Notes: a model not told the origin generated them from the sequence alone. Shown: positions 46,646 to 58,495, counted from the first letter of the stretch. The stretch: DNA of 64,000 bases from Spodoptera frugiperda (GCF_023101765.2 NC_064217.1:3658001-3722000), one strand, 5' to 3'. Numbers and translations are program-made.

Positions 46646-47977
46646 TTGTGAATGTTGAGTGGATAGGCAAAAACTCTGTGGATTTTCTTGCAGAATATTT
46701 CTTTCTGCAAGTCATGATACCTTTCGAGTTCTAAACCTTTAGCTCTCAGTTGAAATGTTGATTTATGCAGATGTGCTAGAAATATTTGGGTTATAAGTCG
46801 GGCAATACTTAAAAGTAATTTGCGTAATACCTCATTGAGAGTAAGAAGGTGTTTAACGCATAGTTGGTTGTTAATGCGTTATGGAAATTGGCTTTAGGTA
46901 CATTGTTTTTTTTAAGCTTTAATTTGAATAAGTTGAATATTTGTCAGTTACAAAAATTATTGTCAGTAAACTATGACCTGTTACTAAGTGTAACAAACAC
47001 TTTTCTGAAAACCGCATCAAAATCGAACATAGGTACACGTCGACCACAGAACGTCCTTTTTTTAAGTCTGTTAAAAAGAGACATCACTTATTTCACAATG
47101 GGAACGCGACTTGACACATAATAACACGTGTAAAATAAAAAAGACCCTTTTAATTTTATGTTCGTAACATTTTCTGTCAATTTACCTTATGATCGATTGG
47201 CTAATTAAATTAAACCTCCTACTCATTTCACGGCTCCTGGTACTTCAAAAAGGTTTCTGCTATTTTATAGGCCGGTATACTTTTCCGGTAATGATTTTCA
47301 AACAATCATTAATCATTAAGTTAGGCTAATGAGCTCGGTTTGAGTTGGTTACCTGTGTATGAGTTACTATTAAGTTCATTAGAGTGTAAATATTAGTACG
47401 AATGTGATTTTAATAGGGTTTGACGGCAAAATAAATGAAAACTGAAGAAAATTCGCGTTTTAGTTTTTAGTGGTTTGTATTTTTAAAAAGCATTTTTGTC
47501 TTGCCATTATTATTGCATAACAATACACTCATTCCAAAAAAAAGTAGCTCTCCTTAGACTGTTATCTAACCACTGTTACTCTAACGAAGATACTATATGG
47601 TAGTTCAACTCCCCAAAACCCTGTTTTTATCCAGCACCCATCAAAATCCGATCACATCCCCACTAGAAACCGTCGACAAGTAATAAACTTTTCGAATACA
47701 CTCTTCAGATTCTTTTTTAAAAGAGAATCTGGTTCGCCGTGATGGAATATGAGTGATTGATACTGTGGAACAAAAGGGGAGAGCCGGCTTTATCGGATCA
47801 CCTGAATATTGGCTGTCAAGCAGCATAGCTCTATGGTCGGATGACTACATTCGCTTTGTGATGAAGTGGTCGGCTATGGATCACGGTTTTGCTAGAGGTG
47901 TTTAGGTGTATGAGTTTCTAATTGTATGGTTGTATGGCCGTACTTCTTGCTTACAAGTATGTTTTATATATTTTTTT

Positions 47978-48049
47978 AAATTAACTAAAAATCACCGTTT
48001 ATTCACGTACATTAATAGAAAAATGTAAACGGTGATTTTTAGTTAATTT
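47978..48049. mobile_element. Short MITE, near-perfect hairpin
   Basis: AAATTAACTAAAAATCACCG at left is mirrored by CGGTGATTTTTAGTTAATTT at right, leaving about 24 bp between the arms. Internal-deletion relative of 31981-32158. Confidence 0.8.
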
Positions 48050-48359
48050 AGTAAGTCTCAAGATTGTTATGTGTACAGTAAACTGTACTTAAGACTCGTT
48101 TGTTCCATGGTCAGAATGAAAGCCATTTAAAAAAGGTCGCGAAATCGAAACTGAAAAATTCAATGTCACACTTTTCTTCAATGTCAAGTCAATTTTATGG
48201 TAAAATACAACTCTTTTATGCGAGTAGTTATAAATCTATTATTCCTATTATACGTACAGCAATTACCCATTTACCACCTGTAATTTGTTTTCTTCAAGTA
48301 ATGCAGTAACTACAACACGTTGCTAAGCAAAACGAGTTAAGGACTAAGGTCGACAATTA

Positions 48360-48713
48360 TGGTGCCCTTCCACCAGAGATGTGCTATGCTACGTTGCTGT
48401 GGATGCGTTTGGCTTCCACCAATCATATTTATACACATAAGATATGTGTACCGGTGGAAACTGGTGGAAACGGGTTCAATTAAGATATGTTTTTTATATG
48501 GTTGGAAAAATGCGTGCTAAGGATGGTTTTCCTACTATCGATACATCGCACATTCACGCATTTTTCTCGTGCAGCTATTTTGCGGCGGCATATCTTACTC
48601 GCACCATTTTATAGCTTAGTATCAGTGAAAACGGTCACATAGATTTAAAGCTTAGCTATTACATCCTCACAGTAAAGTTAAATAGTACATCTTTGGTTGA
48701 AAAGTACCCTTAA
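48360..48713. mobile_element. MITE-like element, opposite copy of 22280-22545
   Basis: Starts GGTGCCCTTCCACCAGAGAT and ends TTTGGTTGAAAAGTACCC; the ends are imperfect inverted repeats over about 40 bp. Interior blocks GCGTTTGGCTTCCACCAAT and GAAAACGGTCACATAG match the 22.3-kb copy in reverse. Confidence 0.65.
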
Positions 48714-50221
48714 GCGATAATATTTATGATGATGATAGGTTTGTTGTTCCTCGGTACATTGCTCATAGCCACGGTAATGAACGATTTCCTTTACGAAGTT
48801 TTTCTGTTAGCAGATATAAATCTCCCTATTGTAGGGAACTTTGATGACGTAACCAACTAACCACATATACCTAAGTTTACGCCAAAGAGAAATTTATGTC
48901 AAAAGCTTTACATATTCATAGGCGAAATGGCAAGTTTTATTCCCATTCCACACACTCCTGTGTTCCTAGAGACGGAGTGACAAGAAAAGTCCATTACTCT
49001 CACAGAAAACCTATAAAGTAAAACTTCTCCTTTAACTTTTATTCTCAGTAAACGCACACTAGCACCTAGCGTGCGCCATATTGTTCTGTTTTTAAAAGAA
49101 GCCTCAGAATTCCATTTTCAAATCTCTTTTTCATAACGTAATGTCTTTTTAAATATATTATCTGGTAACCCAGTCGATGAGGCCAGGTTTTATTCCAATT
49201 TTCCTCTCTCCCTGGATTTGGGGTGGCTTTGTAGAGTGACCATTGTTTAAGCGGCTCGAGTGCCCTTTTGTTGTGTATGTGTGCCGCTGATAAGGTTTGT
49301 CCCGTCCTCCCGGTCCATTGTGGAGTGATTAAAACCTACGCCGAGGTGTTAGCGTTTTGTTTAATTGGGATACGATACGAGACGACGTGTGCTAGTTTAT
49401 TTTGGGCTTGTTGTGCCAGTTTATTTTAAATTAATTTTATTAATAAACGTAAATATAAATGAGTTGGATTAAAGTTCTGATAGATCGCTTCTGTTTTTGG
49501 TAGCTGTATTAATTGAATCGAAATAATGTGTTTTAGAAGTTTATGCAGCTTTTGTTATATATTATAATAATTTTAATTACAAAAAGTGAAATAGAAACTA
49601 GGAAAATACTACTAGTGTTTAATAGTCAGGGTCATTATTTTACACCTAGCAAAAACGAACTTGTTAAACGTTCCGCAGTTAGGCAAAAGCTCATTTGCTG
49701 ATAAACACGAATGATACCAGTAAATACGAGCATTACAAACTAATCACAAACGCACACAGCGAAACACATAAATCACAAAACCAGTTGCACATTAACTAAC
49801 TACAGTCCAACACTAATCGCATAAAACCATACATACAACACCTACCCGACGACAGCGCAATGAACAAAGTGTACAAATACAAACTATACTATGTACATAT
49901 AGCATTAGGTTATTAATTTCAGTTATCTGCGGTGTTCCAGCACAATGTACACTTCATTGATTCTATTGAAAACTTGCGAATGGCCACGTCGAGGTATTGT
50001 GCTAAATGCAGCCAGTTGTGCTTAGATGATCAATATTTTGAATAGTGCCACAATGTTGTTCCCTCGTTTATTCAAAGGCTGGAACAATAGCAGCTAGTTT
50101 GTGTCCAAGTCTATCGAATATGGAATGTGATTTGAATTTTGAATTCGAATTTGGAATTAGTTCGGTTATAGAAAGTTCTATAAGCTAGAGGTGAAAATGA
50201 GCTAGATTGGTTTTCGGTAAT

Positions 50222-50505
50222 CAACGACACGCCTTTTATCCCTGAAGGGTAGGCAGAGGTGCACATTACGGCACATAATGCCGCTATACAATGTGCATCT
50301 ACTTTTCACCTTTTGTGTTATAAGTCCCATGTAATAGGGGGCTGTTCTTATATACCGGGCACATTTCTAGACTCCTTGCTACCACTGTGAAATTTTCTAA
50401 AAACCGAAAAAACTTCAGTTATACTTTGCCCGACCCAGGAATCGAACACGAGACCCCTTGTCCATCAGTCTCACTCGCGACCATTCGACCAGCTAGGTAG
50501 TCTCT
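50222..50505 (-). mobile_element. Near full-length tRNA-derived SINE, minus strand
   Basis: Reading on the minus strand: a tRNA-like head with CTAGCTGGTCGAATGG (box A region) and GTGTTCGATTCCTGGG (box B), a body with CTAGAAATGTGCCCGG and CCCCCTATTACATGGG, and the tail GTGCACCTCTGCCTACCC..GGGATAAAAGGCGTG. This copy shows that the short fragments at 4.5, 26.1 and 39.2 kb are tails of a SINE. Confidence 0.78.
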
Positions 50506-53500
50506 TTTTGATACTGTTTTGTTTATAAACTACAATGAGTCTAAACAAAATGATATGACATAATAGTAATGAGTACATTTACTTAAAACTTGCATAGATA
50601 ACAAAACATAGCATCTAATTTTATATAGGATCTTCGCTTGGAAACTATACCCATACTTTGCTCAAAAGGGGCAGTTTATAATTTAATCATCCTTGATAGT
50701 AGAGGATGTTCCAAGAATTGGTTAGCAACAAAACGTTACGTATCTTTCAATAGGTACATAAACAACGTTTTAGCGATAAAACTTTGTCAATATGATCCCC
50801 GTCTTCCTCCGAAACCGGACCGGCATACAAAACTTCGTCCTTTATGAAGAGCATCGCAATAATTTACAGAAATGAGAAAACTCACTCATATTTTTCTCGA
50901 GTCAACAGACTTCTCTTAAAGCGTGAAGTTGAAAAAAATTAAGAATTTGATTAAAATTGTTGGACGTAAAGTCAAGTTGAAGTGAATAATAGAAATATGT
51001 AAACTAAACTAAACTAAAACATTTACTGGGAGTATTGCAGAGCTCCGGACTATGTTCCTTTGAACTCCTTTGAACACCATAATCCTTCCTCCCACCGATG
51101 TGCTCGATTTAATCAATCCGCTCAAGCTAAAGGATTTTGGCCTTTATCTTTGATTCCAAATTCTATTCCTACGTCGCTATATTCCTCTGTAGATATTGAG
51201 ATCGGTATCCGTTACTAAGACTTTGAACACAAGTCTCTTAAATAAAAATAAAATATCTTAGCAAGCTTGCGAATAACGAACATTCCAGAAAATAAAAATG
51301 GAATTTTTAACGTCAAAGTTCCATAACATTTTTTTGTAGAAAGTATTTCTCAAACGCGGTACAAAGTAGCGTTTTCATCTAACCGCTAAATAGATTTAAA
51401 GAAAATAACATAACAGTGCCACACACCTACCCTGAATTCAAAGAGTTTCTTTGAAATTTAATCCCCGTTTGAAAGATGGCGACGGTACTCCGCACCGTGC
51501 TAAGCCTTCAGTCCGCAAGATTAGGGCCACGAAGGAAGCGACGCCAACTAAACATAGAATCACTACGCAATTTATGCTTAGTGGGCGAACTTAGGCACGT
51601 AGGTGTCATTGACAGATGTACCTATGTAGTTATGTAGTTATGTACTTTAAGAGTAGAAAAATATATTAAAATCAGTATTAAATGAGAGTCGACGAAATTT
51701 AAATAAAATAAGTACCTCCAACTTGCACTGATTAATAATTCTGACAGAATGTGTCTTTGAGATCTACAAATGTATTTGATGCATTATTTACATAGATCGC
51801 ATGACATTCAGCTGTTATTATTAGTTTTTGTGGATTTGGTGTAGATGTGCAAAATTTATCAATGTTCCAACTATATTTCTTAGCAGTAACAATGCCAAAC
51901 TACCTAATAAAAATCTTTACAAAATACTTTATTAGTAAAAAAGTTAGGCATCCTACTGAATCCCACATTTTTTATTTCTAGAAGAATATCTTCTAGATGT
52001 TTCCAAATCAACGCTGCACAGGTTTAGTGGCCACATTAGAGCCGTCTTAGAACTTTCTACTCCGTAGTTTGTGCTACAGTCTTTTGTTTAACAAGAATGC
52101 AACATGCTGGAGTGTTGTGGCAGAGAGGGTGCGAAGGGAAATTTATCTATTCTTAGACAAGTTCCAAGTTTATGTCTTACAAGGACAAGTAGACTTAGGG
52201 GCTCTGCTCTCAAGGTTCATTAGAGAATTCACAGTTTTAGTACTTAAGCAATAATGTACTTTCGAGACTTCTGAAGGTTAAGACGGCTAGCTGAAAGTTT
52301 CGGTTATTGAAGTTATTTATTAGTCTAATGTAAGAGTTTAGTTTTGTTCTCTAACCATAACACTGCATTCGTTATCAATATAAATAACACATAACGTCGC
52401 CACAAATAACCATTTAAAGGCATTACACGACACGAGGAGGACAATTTATGTGCCTTCAAATGTTGTATTGACTAGACGCCATTTTATTTATCAAATAAAG
52501 TACCAGCGGTCCTTCAAGTTGTGGCAGTAAGACTTACTTCAATGTCAAGGAAAGGGCTGTTCAATAATTCAACAGAGCTGTAAGGAGGACGTACGTTTGA
52601 GCAAAATCAGACAATCGAAGCCCTTAAACGGACATACGAGTAAATATCACCTTTACGTTCTCATGTTCCTTTTGAAATTGGAACTCCTTTTGACAGCAAC
52701 GTCAGAGGGACCATAGAGGAAAGTGGAATAAAGGCGTGGGTACATGATTCTCGCCTTGTATTTGTAAACGAGCAACTTTGTAAAACTCGTTTTCTGTTCG
52801 GTAACAAGAAAACAGTTGTGTTGTATTGCAGCAGTTTTTATTAGCCTGCCTTTGTTTACTGACTAGCTGAGTGCCTGGTTTTAAGGTTCCCTCGTTGTTG
52901 GCAACTAAGTCGCGGTTTGTAATAACAGTGTGAGTCTCGAACGCTTTGGAACGTTGCTGGAGCTTTATTATTGGATACTCGACTCTAACTTTGTATGTTA
53001 TTAGAATTGCTTACGTCTCTTGCTGTATCTTTGGCACTTTCCCACACACATACCTTACTCGAAATGTAAGATTATTTCGTAATAAAAATTTTAATATGAA
53101 ATGTGCAGAACCATCCTCTATTATTGTACTACAAAAATAATATACAACAACAATTATAAATACCTTAAAGCACCGTACACGAAACCGGTTATTAAAACAA
53201 AACAGCCCACAATCGATGTGCACCAAACAAATCGATTAAAAAACAAATCGATGGCTTGCGATTTTAACTGTAAATGTGATTATCGATAAACCTGTTCGTC
53301 CTTGCTAGGACACCACTATTTATAGGAGAGGAATAAAAATGTCTAGACCGCATTCCAGTCTGCGAGTACGGTGGCCATCATTAATTCATACCCTGTTGTG
53401 GCAGACCTGTCATCTTTTTTTCCAGATTGCAATCGATTTTGATAATTGGATTGGATTGGAAACCAGAAAAATTGTATAGGTTTTCAATTTTTTTGGCGAT

Positions 53501-53631
53501 ATTGATTTATGTGAGTACTTTCTGATTGGAGTTACATTGACACTTATAATTTGGAGAGAAATGCGTGCTTAAAATAAAGATACTATTTATTTATGAGGTT
53601 TTAATCCTGAAAGCATGTGATAATGAGTTTC
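50506..53631. other. Non-coding stretch left of the copia element
   Basis: No exon or repeat family recognised; short tandem runs ACTAA (about 51001-51018) and GTAGTTAT (about 51626-51645). Confidence 0.4.
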
Positions 53632-53812
53632 TGTTGAAGTAATTTGAAATTCCCGCGTTCTCCAGTAATGTCACTTTTGACGTTTAATTATTTTTCCCTC
53701 CATTTTTGGCGTCTTGCTCTCTGCTCCGATTTTCTCTGCTGTAATGTCGTTATATTTTCAAAGTGATAAATAAAACAAAGTTTGTGTGCAAAATAACTGT
53801 TTTATTACAACA
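53632..53812 (+). repeat. 5' LTR of the copia element
   Basis: 181 bp, starts TGTTGAAGTAATTTGAAATT and ends GTTTTATTACAACA. Contains an AATAAA (in GATAAATAAAAC) near its end, a likely polyadenylation signal in the 3' copy. Confidence 0.96.
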
Positions 53813-53826
53813 GGTTATGGGCCCAG
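53813..53826 (+). promoter_or_regulatory. Minus-strand primer-binding site
   Basis: GGTTATGGGCCCAG abuts the LTR with no gap. It is complementary to the anticodon-stem region of initiator tRNA-Met rather than to a tRNA 3' end, the arrangement known from Drosophila copia, where a tRNA half is the primer. Confidence 0.8.
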
Positions 53827-53965
53827 ACCGTATTTCAGTCGTAAAAGTGTTAGTTAGTCGAAAAACAAGTAAAAACAATAAAAATCTGGTCGCCGGCCAT
53901 ATTAAAGTGGTACGTCCTAACTTAACTAACACGTGCCTGGAAATATAAATTGGAATTACTTCGAG

Positions 53966-56900
53966 ATGTCGTCAAATACAATGGTATTAATTGAAAAGCT
54001 GGTTGGACGAGCTAATTACAACACCTGGAGATTTGCCGTACAAACATACTTACAACACGAGGATCTTTGGTGCTGCATAGAAAACGAAGGTAAAGCTGTT
54101 GACCCGAAACTTGATCTGAAAGCTAAATCCAAAATCATATTATTAGTTGATTCAGTGAACTACATCCATATACAAGAAGCACAAACAGCAAAGGAAGTAT
54201 GGACAAACTTACAGAAGGCTTTCGATGACAAGGGGTTAACGCGTCGCGTGGGTCTACTCAAAGATCTTATTACAACCACTTTGGATAACTCTCAAGATAT
54301 AGAGGACTACGTCAACAAAATAATGACGACAGCACACAAGTTGCGAAACATCTCATTCGAAGTTAATGACGAGTGGCTGGGTACTCTTCTACTTGCCGGC
54401 TTACCTGAAGTATATAAGCCGATGATAATGGCAATAGAGAGTTCTGGTGTGCCCATTACAGCAGATGCAGTGAAGACTAAGCTCTTACAGGAGATAAAGA
54501 GCTCCGAGTCTGTGGCATTATATGCCGGTAATAAAAATAAGCAGAGAGCACAAGCAAATACACAGAAGATAACTAAAGGTCCCCGTTGTTACAAGTGTAA
54601 TAAACATGGTCACATTAGCAAGTACTGTAAAACAAAAAGGAAGGATCAAACTAAGAAGGATGAAAAAGAAAATGGTTATGTCGCAGTATTCTCAGCATCA
54701 ACTTCAAATAATAAAAATAATTGGTTTATTGACTCCGGAGCATCCATGCACCTAACTATGAGGAAGGACTGGCTGTATGATCTATCACCGGCACCAGTTA
54801 CAAGCATCCGTATCGCCAATGATAAAATGCTTCAAGTGAAGGGCTGTGGAAAAGTAAATATGTCAATAACTGATAAAAATGGAAATACTCAAAACATACA
54901 AATAACAAATGTGTTATATGTACCGGAGTTGGCAAGTAATCTTCTCTCTGTGAGTCAACTTATAAAGAAGGGGCATTCCGTACAGTTTCATGAAAATGGC
55001 TGTAAAATACTCAATAACTCTAAGGAAGAAATTTTGTCATGCAAGTTGATAAATAATATGTATTGCTTGAATGCAAGTACTGCAACAGCATATGTCAGTA
55101 GCTCAGATGAAAGTGACAGCTACCTGTGGCATCAAAGGATGAGCCATCTGAACCTTTCTGATCTTAGCAAATTACCTAACTGTGTAGAAGGTGTCAAGAT
55201 AAATAAAAACAAATCAAACATGGTGTGCGAGTATTGTCAAGAAGGAAAACAGTCAAGACTGCCGTTTCCAAAAGAAGGCTCCCGTGCAAAGAAGCCTCTG
55301 GAACTTGTACACTCTGATGTTTGTGGACCATTAGAAGTCAAGTCAATTGGTGGGGCACAATATTTCCTGACATTTGTGGATGATTTTACAAGGAAAGTAT
55401 TTGTCTATTTCCTTAATGGTAAGTCTGAAGTATTTAGTAAATTTAAAATGTTTAAAGTTCTAGTAGAAAACCAACTTGATTTAAAAATTAAAAGGTTAAG
55501 AACTGACAATGGTACTGAGTATCTCAGTAATCAGTTCAAAGAATATATGCAGAATTCAGGAATAATACATGAAACTTCTAATTCATACACTCCTCAGCAG
55601 AATGGATTAGCAGAACGTATGAACCGTACCCTTATGGAGAGAGCTCGCTGTATGTTAATTAATGCCAATTTTCAGAAAGTCTATTGGGCAGAAGCTGTAG
55701 CTACGGCAGCTTATATAACAAATAGATGTCCAACAAGGTCAATTTCATATGTGACACCTGAAGAGTTATGGTCCGGAAAGAAGCCTAACTTGAAGCATAT
55801 ACGGATCTTTGGATGTGAAGTTATGGTCCATGTACCTAACATGAAACGTCAGAAACTAGATTCTAAGGCAAGTAAAATGTATTTTGTTGGTTATTCAGAA
55901 ACTACTAAAGGTTATCGATTATTAGATACAAAAACAAAGAAAATAATTATTAGTAGAGATGTTGTATTTCTAGAAAACAGTATAATGAGAAAATTTACTA
56001 CTGTATCACTTACTGATAAAGATTTAACTAATAAATCAACTGATCCAAATACATGTTCAGAGAGTTCAGGGCTTCAAAACCCCAAGGAACCTTGTGAGTC
56101 TTATGAATCATCATATGATGAGTCTTCAGATGTAGAGTCCTTTCATTCTGATGATGATTCATTATATGTACCTGAAAGAGAAGTAAAGTTAGATAAAATT
56201 AGTAAAATGAACACTCGATCTTCAAGTAGGAAAAGTAAACATGAAACTAATACATACCTTTGTCAAGGTGGAGATCAGCATCTAGAGGAATTGCCAAAGA
56301 CTTACCAAGAAGCGATGTCTTCTGTAGAAAAGGAAAAATGGGAAAAGTCTATACAGGAAGAACTGAAAGCACATGAAAGGAATGAGACCTGGGAGTTGGT
56401 GAAGAAACCTGATCAAGTAAAAATCATTGGATGTAAGTGGGTTTTCAGAATTAAAGATGAGATTAATGGCCCATTGTATAAGTCACGACTGTGTGCCATG
56501 GGATGTTCACAGAAGTATCAAGTGGATTACACAGAGACATTCTCACCCACAGTCAGGTATGATTCTTTAAGAGTAATGCTTTCTAAAGTCTGTCAAAATA
56601 ATTTAAAAATGATTCAGTTCGATATTAAAACGGCATTCCTCTATGGCAATATAAAAGAGGATATTTATATGACTCCACCTGAAGGTTTATGTATTAATAA
56701 AGAAAACTTAGTTTGTAAACTTAAAAAATCCCTATATGGTTTGAAGCAAGCACCTAGGTGCTGGAACCAGAAATTTGATTCTGTATTGAAGAAATTTGGT
56801 TTCACTAATAGTCATTCAGATAAGTGTGTATACACTGGTGAATTAGATGAAATCAAAGTGTATCTAATCCTGTATGTAGATGATGGGTTAATAATATCAC

Positions 56901-57814
56901 AAGAACAATATATATTGGATAAAGTAATAAATGATTTGAAAGAGAATTTTGAAATAAAAACTTGTGAACCTAGAAATTTTGTTGGATTAGAAATAAAAAG
57001 AGGAAAAGATTACATATTCTTACACCAAGCTAAATATATAGAGAAAATATTATGTAAATTTAATATGAGTAATGCAAATGGAAACAGTATACCAGTAGAT
57101 GTAAATACAAAGCTTGAGAAAAATAAAACTGAGTTGAACAAGAAAATACCTTATAGAGAGGCAGTTGGTTCCTTAATGCATTTGGCTATTGTAAGTAGAC
57201 CTGATATTATGTATGGTGTCAGCTTAGTGAGCAGATATTTAGATAGTTATGATGATAGTCACTGGAAAGCTGTTAAAAGGATTATCAAATATCTAAAAGA
57301 AACAAAGGAATATGGTCTATATTTTACTTATAAACAACCAAATGTAGTGGAAAGCTTTAGTGATGCAGATTATGCAAATGATACAGAAACAAGACGTTCA
57401 ATGACAGGATATGTTTTTATTAAAAATGGTGCAGCTATAACTTGGGCCAGTCAGCGTCAACAAAGTATAGCACTATCAACTACAGAGGCTGAATTTATGG
57501 CTGCCTGTAGTGCTACTAAAGAAGCCATTTGGTTAAAACAACTTTTGTTAGATATAGATGAATATAATCAATTATCTTTATGTTTAAACATAGATAATCA
57601 GAGTGCAATTTCTGTCATTAAAAATGAAAATTATCATAAACGTTGTAAACACATTGATATAAAGTATAAGTTTGTAAAAGAAAAATATGAAGAAAAGCTT
57701 ATTGATTTAAAGTATATAAATACTAATGAGCAGTGTGCTGATATATTAACTAAACCTCTGTGTAAAACTAAATTTCAATATTTAAGATCAAAGTTAGGTA
57801 TATGTAAACTGTAA
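53966..57814 (+). CDS. copia Gag-Pol polyprotein, intact, 1282 residues
   Basis: A single uninterrupted frame; the ATG at 53966 is chosen because upstream codons of the frame (from 53933) contain no ATG. Domains with positions counted from this Met: Gag N-terminal region about 1-190; CCHC zinc knuckle CYKCNKHGHISKYC 208-221; aspartic protease DSGA with D256; the integrase zinc region (HQRMSHLN...CEYC) and a D451-D514-E550 core with the D,D-35-E spacing; reverse transcriptase with DIKTAFLYGN, KSLYGLKQAPRCW and the YVDD active site 970-973; RNase H with D1133 (SFSDADYA), TEAEF and KHIDIKY. Every catalytic motif is present. Length fits copia-type elements. Gag and Pol share one frame with no visible slippage site, so protein ratio may be set by splicing or processing as in Drosophila copia. 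Confidence 0.96.
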   Translation: MSSNTMVLIEKLVGRANYNTWRFAVQTYLQHEDLWCCIENEGKAVDPKLDLKAKSKIILLVDSVNYIHIQEAQTAKEVWTNLQKAFDDKGLTRRVGLLKDLITTTLDNSQDIEDYVNKIMTTAHKLRNISFEVNDEWLGTLLLAGLPEVYKPMIMAIESSGVPITADAVKTKLLQEIKSSESVALYAGNKNKQRAQANTQKITKGPRCYKCNKHGHISKYCKTKRKDQTKKDEKENGYVAVFSASTSNNKNNWFIDSGASMHLTMRKDWLYDLSPAPVTSIRIANDKMLQVKGCGKVNMSITDKNGNTQNIQITNVLYVPELASNLLSVSQLIKKGHSVQFHENGCKILNNSKEEILSCKLINNMYCLNASTATAYVSSSDESDSYLWHQRMSHLNLSDLSKLPNCVEGVKINKNKSNMVCEYCQEGKQSRLPFPKEGSRAKKPLELVHSDVCGPLEVKSIGGAQYFLTFVDDFTRKVFVYFLNGKSEVFSKFKMFKVLVENQLDLKIKRLRTDNGTEYLSNQFKEYMQNSGIIHETSNSYTPQQNGLAERMNRTLMERARCMLINANFQKVYWAEAVATAAYITNRCPTRSISYVTPEELWSGKKPNLKHIRIFGCEVMVHVPNMKRQKLDSKASKMYFVGYSETTKGYRLLDTKTKKIIISRDVVFLENSIMRKFTTVSLTDKDLTNKSTDPNTCSESSGLQNPKEPCESYESSYDESSDVESFHSDDDSLYVPEREVKLDKISKMNTRSSSRKSKHETNTYLCQGGDQHLEELPKTYQEAMSSVEKEKWEKSIQEELKAHERNETWELVKKPDQVKIIGCKWVFRIKDEINGPLYKSRLCAMGCSQKYQVDYTETFSPTVRYDSLRVMLSKVCQNNLKMIQFDIKTAFLYGNIKEDIYMTPPEGLCINKENLVCKLKKSLYGLKQAPRCWNQKFDSVLKKFGFTNSHSDKCVYTGELDEIKVYLILYVDDGLIISQEQYILDKVINDLKENFEIKTCEPRNFVGLEIKRGKDYIFLHQAKYIEKILCKFNMSNANGNSIPVDVNTKLEKNKTELNKKIPYREAVGSLMHLAIVSRPDIMYGVSLVSRYLDSYDDSHWKAVKRIIKYLKETKEYGLYFTYKQPNVVESFSDADYANDTETRRSMTGYVFIKNGAAITWASQRQQSIALSTTEAEFMAACSATKEAIWLKQLLLDIDEYNQLSLCLNIDNQSAISVIKNENYHKRCKHIDIKYKFVKEKYEEKLIDLKYINTNEQCADILTKPLCKTKFQYLRSKLGICKL

Positions 57815-58058
57815 CAATATTATTGCATTGTAAATTCTTATGTTCAAGTATTGTTGAGAGTCATTGTAAACAAGTGTAAAACATAACTAATAATTGTAAG
57901 TTATTTAGAAATGTTCATAATTGTTTTCTATGTTATATTGAAAGTTATGTTCAGATATAAAACATTTATGTTAAAGTAAGTTGAGGACATATTACCTAAT
58001 TTTAAAAGTAAAAAGGAAATTGTTTTTGTTTATTTGTTAAGAGAGAACGTTGCAATTT
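57815..58058 (+). other. copia 3' untranslated region
   Basis: AT-rich 244 bp between the stop codon and the polypurine tract; no second frame (no env-like gene). Confidence 0.8.
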
Positions 58059-58066
58059 GGAGAGAG
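58059..58066 (+). promoter_or_regulatory. Polypurine tract
   Basis: GGAGAGAG immediately precedes the 3' LTR, the position expected for the plus-strand primer. Confidence 0.75.
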
Positions 58067-58247
58067 TGTTGAAGTAATTTGAAATTCCCGCGTTCTCCAA
58101 TAATGTCACTTTTGACGTTTAATTATTTTTCCCTCCATTTTTGGCGTCTTGCTCTCTGCTCCGATTTTCTCTGCTGTAATGTCGTTATATTTTCAAAGTG
58201 ATAAATAAAACAAAGTTTGTGTGCAAAATAACTGTTTTATTACAACA
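58067..58247 (+). repeat. 3' LTR of the copia element
   Basis: 181 bp, identical to the 5' LTR apart from CCAATAATG here where the 5' copy has CCAGTAATG. Confidence 0.96.
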
Positions 58248-58495
58248 GTTTCAAGGTCAAATACGTGCTCCCAAACTAAATGAGCTCTCAATAGCCTCCG
58301 ATGTTGTGTCAAAGTACCATCAATACAGGGTGAACAAGGTCTTAAACCTTTGATATTGTTGCCGAAGCAGCTTCTATGAACCATTACCGTCTTGAAACTT
58401 CATTATAACGACATTGTAACACACATGTTGGATCCTAACTACGTCAGAGGCACTCAAAATGCTCAATGGAGCGGCAAATAGGCCCTTCTGCTCCA

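Larger units (their letters stand above)
42786..53631 (+). other. Presumed long intron, first part
   Basis: AT-rich, with MITE and SINE copies listed separately and no supported exon. If the first exon at 42720 is real and continues past this region, this is intron 1. Confidence 0.4.
53627..58252 (+). mobile_element. Complete Ty1/copia LTR retrotransposon with 5-bp target duplication
   Basis: The element itself is 53632-58247 (4616 bp): two 181-bp LTRs bounded by TGTTG...CAACA, a primer-binding site directly after the 5' LTR, one long Gag-Pol frame, and a purine tract before the 3' LTR. GTTTC flanks it on both sides (53627-53631, 58248-58252). The LTRs differ at one base that I can see. All parts needed for autonomous movement appear intact. 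Domain order protease-integrase-RT-RNase H is the copia order. Confidence 0.97.

Noticed and set aside
50425..50505. Possible tRNA gene on the minus strand (GTTCGATTCCTGGG)
   Set aside because: The box B and box A belong to a SINE head: the cloverleaf is incomplete and the sequence runs on into the SINE body and tail.
53933..53965. Eleven codons upstream of the copia ATG in the same frame
   Set aside because: They begin with GTG and contain no ATG; the first usable start is the ATG at 53966.
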